A stretch of DNA of 10,000 nt from Kiritimatiellota bacterium (GTDB lineage: Bacteria > Verrucomicrobiota > Kiritimatiellia > JAAZAB01), in the NCBI GenBank assembly GCA_008636095.1, contig VSJD01000303.1, positions 1 through 10,000 on the forward strand. The letters run 5' to 3'. The notes under the pieces are model-generated. The model was not told the origin of the DNA. It worked only from the letters and a program-made list of their open reading frames with translations, and ran no database searches. Positions 5,298 through 10,000 of the stretch are shown here, in pieces (the stretch's first letter is position 1; each line of letters starts with the position of its first letter). Both the position numbers and the translations under genes were made by a program.

Positions 5298-7328
5298 TTA
5301 TTCCTCAAACACGACCATCTGGTATCCCGCCACTTCGGGAACCGTGACGCAAATGTAATCACCCTCTTCCCGGACCGCCAGTTCTTTCTGCGACGGCGCA
5401 AGACATACGCGTTTCACGCGCGGGAGCACATCGCGGCGCAATGCCAGCTCCACATCGCGCACGACGATCGGCTCTTCGATGATCTGTGTTACCGGTCCGC
5501 GCTTTTCCGGCAAGTAGGTCAAAAGATGTACCATGCGCCGGCGCGTTTGCGCCGTTATGGTCACCTGCCCGAATGAGGGCAGGTTGGGCACTTTGACCAT
5601 CGGCTGCGGCAGGATCTGGTCCAAGCAATGGCGGACCATATATTTAAATTCCACGACGACATCATTGAAATAGCCGGCAAAAACCGGGAAACTGAAATGG
5701 AACAGGTTCCCGCAACGCACAAGCGCCGACCGCCCGGTATCTTTGTCGGGCGGGGTATAGAGATATTCATGGCGGCCATCCCAAATTCCGTGATTGAAAT
5801 AGGGCTTGTATAGCCGGGCCATGACGCGGGCGTCCTTAAGTGCGTGCATGGCGATACCCGGCCTGTAAATCGTGGTGATCCTGTCGGACACCTCGCGCGC
5901 CAACGCCCCTTCGGCCTTGAAGAATGAAGGGGCCCAGGATTCAGGCCCTTCATACGTCAGACGGTATTCCTTTAAGGCGAAGGCGGTTTTTTCAGGATTC
6001 AGACCGGAAAACGCGGAACTGATCACTCCCCCGCCGCGCTTGAGATGCCGACGCACACTCTCTGCCAGGCGCGTATCCAGGGTCACGTTATCCGGCAGAA
6101 CGAGCACGCGGTACTTGGCAATATCTCCGTCACCGGTACAGACATCGAATTGCTGTTTTAATTCCACCAGCAGACGCGCGGCGCCGAAGAGCGATTGAAT
6201 CTTATCGCCGGCAGAACCCAATGATGCACACGGCAGGAAACGGGTTTCGGGGAACAGCACGGCTACCTCGGTCCGGGCTTTGGCACCATCCGTCCAAGGA
6301 TCCAACGCGCGCGTTTTGGCGTAAACGTTGCCGATCCGGTCATAGACATGCTTGTCCAGCCGGCCGCGCGGATGAAAATGATCGCCCACCGAGCAGCCGC
6401 CGCCGTTGGCAATGGCATTGTAACAATCGAACATGAGCGAAGCCTCCGGGCGCAGTCCACCCAGATCGCCCCAGCTCTTCTGGAAGCGGCCGGTCATCAT
6501 GAACCACGGATTGGGCAGCGTGCGCACGTAGCGCGCATAAGCCGGCATGATATCATAGCCCCACCCGCCGGTAGGCAGGATTTCAAGCTCGCTATGCGCC
6601 GGTTGCACGGCATAGGGCAGACCGTTGAAACAGAGATACAGGTCGCGCCGGCGCTTGCGCAACATGGCTTTGACGTCGCGCATGAAGCGCTGCGTTATGC
6701 GCCAGCAATACTCGCGTGCCTGGGCCTCGTCCTGAAAATCCAGATTTTCCTTTTGCATGCCTTGCAGGCATTCCTCGCCATAGCAGGCGTCCAGCGCAAA
6801 GCAGTCAAAAAAGAGACCGTCCACCGGATAGCGGTCGAGCACTTCGGCGGTCATATCCAGCAAATGTCGGCCGTAACCCGTGTTCAGACACATGCGGCGG
6901 AAGAAACTCCCATGCGGCGGAGCGTCTTTTTCAAAAGCATAGTCCGGGCCGGTTTTATTAACCTTCATTTTAAATTCATAGACCTGGCCGACTTGATTAA
7001 CCTTGACCCAATCGCGATGCAGGACGGCATGCTCGTGGTCCAACCCGGCATTAAAATAAGCGGCCACAGCGATCTTGCGTTTATGGCAGGCCTTGACCAT
7101 CCCGCCCAGCATATCCACCTTGAGCCCGGGATACACTGTCCCGATTCGCGTCGGGTAATAGGCAAATCCCAGGTTGCAGCGCGCAAAGACGGTGATATAT
7201 TGCACGCCCGCCTTGTGCAACGTGGCGGCGAACTCTTCGGCATCGAACTCACAGCCTGCGTCGTAAATGCGAGGCATCGTGTGACAATCCAGGTGGATAG
7301 CGCGGCGCGGAAATGCAGGACGGGTCAT
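5298..7328 (-). CDS. Glycoside hydrolase-like protein (GHL6/GH42-related TIM barrel with beta-galactosidase trimerisation-like domain)
   Basis: 676 aa with no signal peptide, so probably cytoplasmic. Residues about 1-345 look like a TIM barrel: IHLDCHTMPRIYDAG at 11-25, VQYITVFARC near 42-51, IAVAAYFNAG at 86-95 and VDGLFFDCF at 169-177. This matches hypothetical glycosyl hydrolase 6 and alpha-fucosidase-like proteins, where the Asp at the end of strand 4 (D175 here) is the nucleophile candidate; Glu 247 or 249 could be the acid/base, which is less certain. Residues about 353-445 (EVAVLFPETRF, then YRVLVLPDNVTLD and HLKRGGGVISS) resemble the Rossmann-like trimerisation domain of GH42 enzymes. 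The C-terminal part from about 580 holds the HLLTYLP strand typical of such proteins. The substrate cannot be read from sequence; galactosides or fucosides are candidates. AAAGGAG lies 4 nt before the ATG. It is the first gene of a unit with the barrel protein. Confidence 0.75.
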   Translation of the reverse strand: MTRPAFPRRAIHLDCHTMPRIYDAGCEFDAEEFAATLHKAGVQYITVFARCNLGFAYYPTRIGTVYPGLKVDMLGGMVKACHKRKIAVAAYFNAGLDHEHAVLHRDWVKVNQVGQVYEFKMKVNKTGPDYAFEKDAPPHGSFFRRMCLNTGYGRHLLDMTAEVLDRYPVDGLFFDCFALDACYGEECLQGMQKENLDFQDEAQAREYCWRITQRFMRDVKAMLRKRRRDLYLCFNGLPYAVQPAHSELEILPTGGWGYDIMPAYARYVRTLPNPWFMMTGRFQKSWGDLGGLRPEASLMFDCYNAIANGGGCSVGDHFHPRGRLDKHVYDRIGNVYAKTRALDPWTDGAKARTEVAVLFPETRFLPCASLGSAGDKIQSLFGAARLLVELKQQFDVCTGDGDIAKYRVLVLPDNVTLDTRLAESVRRHLKRGGGVISSAFSGLNPEKTAFALKEYRLTYEGPESWAPSFFKAEGALAREVSDRITTIYRPGIAMHALKDARVMARLYKPYFNHGIWDGRHEYLYTPPDKDTGRSALVRCGNLFHFSFPVFAGYFNDVVVEFKYMVRHCLDQILPQPMVKVPNLPSFGQVTITAQTRRRMVHLLTYLPEKRGPVTQIIEEPIVVRDVELALRRDVLPRVKRVCLAPSQKELAVREEGDYICVTVPEVAGYQMVVFEE

Positions 7329-7332
7329 AAAT

Positions 7333-7339
7333 CTCCTTT
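7333..7339 (-). promoter_or_regulatory. Shine-Dalgarno of the glycoside hydrolase gene
   Basis: The minus strand reads AAAGGAG followed by 4 nt and the ATG at 7328. This decides the start over the later in-frame ATG at residue 18. Confidence 0.7.
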
Positions 7340-7347
7340 GAAAACAG

Positions 7348-7362
7348 CCGACTTAAAGTCGG
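7348..7362 (-). promoter_or_regulatory. 15-bp inverted repeat in the hydrolase leader
   Basis: CCGACTT-A-AAGTCGG is a perfect 7+7 inverted repeat with a 1-base centre, about 20 bp upstream of the hydrolase start and just before its Shine-Dalgarno. On the minus strand it is followed by CTGTTTTC, so it could act as a weak terminator for cls transcripts, as an operator, or as a leader hairpin. Confidence 0.4.
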
Positions 7363-7396
7363 TTCTATCTTTTGCATTTCATATTGGTAGAGCTGG

Positions 7397-7425
7397 TTTA
7401 TACCATGAAAATATCACTATGACTA
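7397..7425 (-). promoter_or_regulatory. Candidate sigma70-type promoter of the hydrolase-barrel unit
   Basis: On the minus strand TAGTCA (plus 7420-7425) and TATAAA (plus 7397-7402) are separated by 17 nt. They match 4 of 6 and 5 of 6 consensus bases. Transcription would start near 7390, giving a leader of about 60 nt that includes the inverted repeat at 7348-7362. AT-rich intergenic sequence makes chance matches likely. Confidence 0.35.
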
Positions 7426-7449
7426 TAGATTTCGATTTCTTATTGGCCT

Positions 7450-8967
7450 TCAAAGCATGGGCATTAACAGGTAGCAGAAATTTTCCAGCAGGCGATGAGA
7501 CGTGGGACGGGTCTGCCAGGTAGCCAGGTCCAGTTCATCGCTATTGGCCTGTTCGTTCGACACGATCTGTTTCAGGGCGCGGATGTAGCCTTGGTCGTAC
7601 ACGATCAGATTGCTTTCGTAATTCAGTCGCAAACTGCGCACATCCAGGTTGGCACTGCCGACCATGGCCAGTGTGTCGTCCACGATCAGGGCCTTGGCGT
7701 GCATGAAGGGATCACGCCGCCTGAAAATCCGTCCGCCGGCCTTCAGGACGTCCTCATATAAGGATTGCCCCGCCAGTCCCGCATACAGGTGGTTATTCGT
7801 CTTTGGTATAATAAGCCGGACATCCACCCCGCGCCGGGCGGCCGAACACAGTGCCTGGAGAATGTCGTGCGTAGGTACAAAATAAGGAGTTACCACGAAC
7901 AGTTGCCGCCGGGCCGCTATCAGGCATTCAAAAAATACCTGGGCGATCACTTCCATCCCGTCCGGCGTCGGGCCGCTGTTGGCCACGCGGACCATGGCCG
8001 GACCCACCGCCGGCAGATGCGGAAAATGCGCTTGCTGAAGCAAAACATCGGGATCATCGTCGGTCATGAAATACCAGTCGCGCAGGAAGGAATACTGGAG
8101 TTCCTGGACGATCGGACCACGTACGGCGACGTGATAATCGCGAATGGCTGGCGCACCCGGCCGGGACAGGTTTTCCTGCCGCAGATTGATGCCACCCATG
8201 AACGCCCTTTCGCCATCCACTACCATGATCTTGCGATGGTTGCGGAGGTTGAACTGAACCAGGCGCTTTAATAGGTTGGCCTGGGTCCAACCGACAATCT
8301 GCATGTTCGGTACGTGGCGATATCTCAGGAAGAGCGGACTGAGAACCGCGCCCATTGAGCCAAAGCTGTCGAACATAAACCGCACGGTCACGCCTTGCCG
8401 GGCCTTTTCCGCGAGCAGGTCGAGAAACTCACGGCCAATGGCATCGTTCCAAACGATGAAGGTTTGCAGGTGGACATGGTGTCGCGCTTGGCGAATGGCA
8501 TCCAGCATCCGGGGGTAAGTGGCGTCGCCGTCCACCAGGGGTTCAATCGTGTTGCCGCCCAGGAGCGGATAATCGGAAAGGATGGGGCTCAAAGTGTTGT
8601 TCAGGGATTGCGCGGCCGGGTCGGTCGGTTCGGCTACCAGGGTCTCGTGGACGGCACGCCAGTAAACCAGCGGCAGGGATTCGCTCTCACGCAACAAGCG
8701 TTCGGTCAGGAACTCATTGTCCGCCCGTTGTTTGTGCCAGGCTTTGCGCGGCACACGGTTGATACCGAAGAGCAGGTACAGGAGCGGACCAATCAGAGGG
8801 AACGACCAGGCGACGAATATCCAGAGCAGGGCCGAAGTGGCCTCACGGCGGGTATTCAGACAACTATAAACGACCAGCAGGAACACGGTGATGTGCAGGA
8901 CGATCTCCACACCGATCCAGAACCAGGTCGGCTCGGTTGCCAGTAAGTTGAAAATAGATCCACTCAT
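7450..8967 (-). CDS. cls: Cardiolipin synthase (two-HKD phospholipase D superfamily)
   Basis: 505 aa, the usual length of ClsA-type enzymes. Two N-terminal membrane helices (about 15-36 and 46-68) form the PLDc_N anchor, ending in the conserved YLLFGINR. Two catalytic HKD motifs follow: HRKIMVVD (H244, K246, D251) with FMGGINL after it, and HAKALIVD (H423, K425, D430) with MVGSANLDVRS after it. The enzyme joins two phosphatidylglycerols, or PG and another phospholipid, into cardiolipin at the inner membrane through a phosphohistidine intermediate. All catalytic residues are present, so it should be active. Its ATG overlaps the rluD stop (ATGA, 4 bp) and has no clear Shine-Dalgarno of its own, so translation probably depends on coupling to rluD. 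A 6-bp stem (8985-8999) lies 17 nt upstream. The 120-bp gap after its stop, with a candidate promoter, separates it from the hydrolase unit. Confidence 0.93.
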   Translation of the reverse strand: MSGSIFNLLATEPTWFWIGVEIVLHITVFLLVVYSCLNTRREATSALLWIFVAWSFPLIGPLLYLLFGINRVPRKAWHKQRADNEFLTERLLRESESLPLVYWRAVHETLVAEPTDPAAQSLNNTLSPILSDYPLLGGNTIEPLVDGDATYPRMLDAIRQARHHVHLQTFIVWNDAIGREFLDLLAEKARQGVTVRFMFDSFGSMGAVLSPLFLRYRHVPNMQIVGWTQANLLKRLVQFNLRNHRKIMVVDGERAFMGGINLRQENLSRPGAPAIRDYHVAVRGPIVQELQYSFLRDWYFMTDDDPDVLLQQAHFPHLPAVGPAMVRVANSGPTPDGMEVIAQVFFECLIAARRQLFVVTPYFVPTHDILQALCSAARRGVDVRLIIPKTNNHLYAGLAGQSLYEDVLKAGGRIFRRRDPFMHAKALIVDDTLAMVGSANLDVRSLRLNYESNLIVYDQGYIRALKQIVSNEQANSDELDLATWQTRPTSHRLLENFCYLLMPML

Positions 8968-10000
8968 GATTTTGTGTCGCTAACGCGGGCTATGCCCGCA
9001 ACCCAATTTGATGTTTGTCTCCGGACAGTTTGGGCGTTCGGCGTTTGCTTTGGTTGCGGCTCTGGTTTGCGCAGGGCCGTTACAAGCGCTTTCAAATCGG
9101 CCGGCCACGGCGCGGTAAAGGTCAACGACTTGCCCGTGACCGGATGCGTGAAGGCAAGCGTTGCGGCGTGAAGCATCTGCCGCCCAACGGGCATCGGCAG
9201 GGAACGGCTCGAGCGGCTCCCGTATTGTGCATCGCCCACGATCGAGTGACCGCGGTGTGCCATGTGGACCCGGATTTGGTGAGTGCGGCCGGTTTCCAGC
9301 CGAATCCGGACCAGGGAAATATCCCCGAAGCGTTCGCTGAGTTCGTAATGCGTGACCGCCGCTCGACCGGTTTTGGGCTGGACCGACATTTTCTTGCGGT
9401 CCGCGCGATGGCGGCCGATCAGGGTTTCAATGGTGCCCCGTACCGGGTTGGGGTGTCCCCAGACGAGGGCGACATAATTCTTGTGGATGGTTCGCTGTTT
9501 GAACTGGTTCATCAGGCCGGTTAACGCGCGATCGCTCTTGGCCACCACCATGATCCCGCTGGTGTCGCGGTCCAGGCGATGGACAATCCCCGGCCGCTGT
9601 TCGCCGCCGATAGCGGCCAGACTTCCGCAGTGATGAAGCAAAGCGTTGACCAGAGTGCCGGAGGAGTGGCCTGCGGCTGGATGCACCACCAGGCCGGCAG
9701 GTTTGTTAATCACGAGCAGGTCAGCATCCTCATACAGAATATCCAGTGGGATGGCTTCCGGGATCAGCGCGGTGGCAACCGGCGGGGGAATCACCAGCGT
9801 AACAACATCTCCGGGGCGAATCTTGTGGTGCTCCTTGATCACCTGGCCGTTAACCGTCACGTGCCCGTCATGGATCAGGGCCTGAATTCGTGCGCGCGAC
9901 AAGGCATTTGCCTTACAAGCGATTGCCTGGCAGGTCAGCCATATGTCCAAGCGTGTCCCGGCCGCGTTGCCAGGGACGATGAAAACCTGATTGCTGATTT
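8964..10000 (-). CDS. rluD: RluD-family 23S rRNA pseudouridine synthase, 5' end beyond the window
   Basis: The frame stays open to the right edge. A TTG at 9950 can be read as a start but is the Leu of a conserved RLD. Upstream codons read QVFIVPGNAAGTR, the usual lead-in of this family, so the true start lies past position 10000. Order of parts: S4 RNA-binding domain (about the first 50 residues counted from 9950), then the synthase domain from ILYEDADLLVINKPAGLVVHP, with the catalytic HRLDRDTSG (Asp 127 in that count) and the conserved GRTHQIRVH. RluD modifies helix 69 of 23S rRNA; family members also have other rRNA targets, so the exact site is inferred. The last 35 or so residues (after TALRKPE) are a Gln/Pro/Thr-rich tail. 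Part of it is encoded by sequence matching the intergenic repeat at 4607-4636. It overlaps cls by 4 bp. Confidence 0.92.
   Translation of the reverse strand, partial: ISNQVFIVPGNAAGTRLDIWLTCQAIACKANALSRARIQALIHDGHVTVNGQVIKEHHKIRPGDVVTLVIPPPVATALIPEAIPLDILYEDADLLVINKPAGLVVHPAAGHSSGTLVNALLHHCGSLAAIGGEQRPGIVHRLDRDTSGIMVVAKSDRALTGLMNQFKQRTIHKNYVALVWGHPNPVRGTIETLIGRHRADRKKMSVQPKTGRAAVTHYELSERFGDISLVRIRLETGRTHQIRVHMAHRGHSIVGDAQYGSRSSRSLPMPVGRQMLHAATLAFTHPVTGKSLTFTAPWPADLKALVTALRKPEPQPKQTPNAQTVRRQTSNWVAGIARVSDTKS
8985..8999 (-). promoter_or_regulatory. Inverted repeat in the rluD tail upstream of cls
   Basis: GCGGGC-TAT-GCCCGC forms a 6-bp all-GC stem with a 3-base loop. It lies in the last codons of rluD, 17 nt before the cls start. 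No U-tract follows, so it is not a normal terminator; it could modulate coupled initiation of cls. Confidence 0.3.
9007..9038. repeat. Degenerate repeat copy inside the rluD 3' end
   Basis: The plus strand carries the ordered blocks TTTGAT, TTTG, CCGGA and TTGGGCGTT, matching the minus strand of 4636-4607 with 24 identical positions and a 2-base length difference. Here the element is translated on the minus strand as RluD tail residues around NAQTVRRQTS. Confidence 0.55.

Noticed and set aside
5279..5401. Longer start for the barrel protein
   Set aside because: The extra 41 residues are Arg-rich, lie in the hydrolase coding sequence and would bury the signal peptide.
6348..7523. Plus-strand 391-codon open frame
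   Set aside because: It is antisense to the glycoside hydrolase gene, which has clear domains and a Shine-Dalgarno. The plus-strand translation shows no family features and reflects GC-rich codon bias.
8395..8946. Plus-strand 183-codon open frame
   Set aside because: Fully antisense to cls, whose HKD motifs are intact; the translation is low-complexity and unlike a protein.
9015..9524. Plus-strand 169-codon open frame
   Set aside because: Antisense to the rluD synthase domain with no recognisable motif.

Overview
This 10 kb window comes from a Gram-negative bacterium: it holds the end of an LpxA-type lipid A gene, an MMPL/RND lipid exporter and a predicted outer-membrane barrel. Most genes are GC-rich. 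A cytoplasmic GH42/GHL6-like glycoside hydrolase and degenerate 7-bp intergenic repeats fit the PVC group (Kiritimatiellota, Lentisphaerota, Verrucomicrobiota) or a related environmental phylum. That placement is an impression only, since no marker gene in the window settles it.

Layout. A plus-strand fragment at the left edge (2-151) is the C-terminus of LpxA; every other gene is on the minus strand. Reading in the direction of transcription, from right to left: rluD (runs off the right edge, 23S rRNA pseudouridine synthase) overlaps cls (cardiolipin synthase) by 4 bp. After a 120-bp gap with a candidate promoter comes a two-gene unit: a 676-aa glycoside hydrolase-like protein, then a 193-aa exported beta-strand-rich protein. 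A 391-bp gene-free stretch (4306-4696) follows, holding two period-7 degenerate repeat tracts and a 12-bp perfect palindrome. Last is a three-gene unit: a GT4 glycosyltransferase, a PlsC-family acyltransferase and an MMPL exporter. It ends convergent to lpxA.

How the genes fit together. Much of the window concerns envelope lipids: lipid A (lpxA), cardiolipin (cls), and a GT4-acyltransferase-MMPL set that looks like a pathway to glycosylate, acylate and export a lipid. The GT4 and acyltransferase genes are visibly AT-richer than their flanks although the acyltransferase overlaps the GC-rich MMPL gene by 4 bp, so this unit may be mosaic. The least expected observation is that the repeat element in the 4.6 kb intergenic region has a related copy at 9007-9038, where it encodes part of the poorly conserved C-terminal tail of RluD. 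I see no CRISPR array, tRNA, rRNA or transposase.
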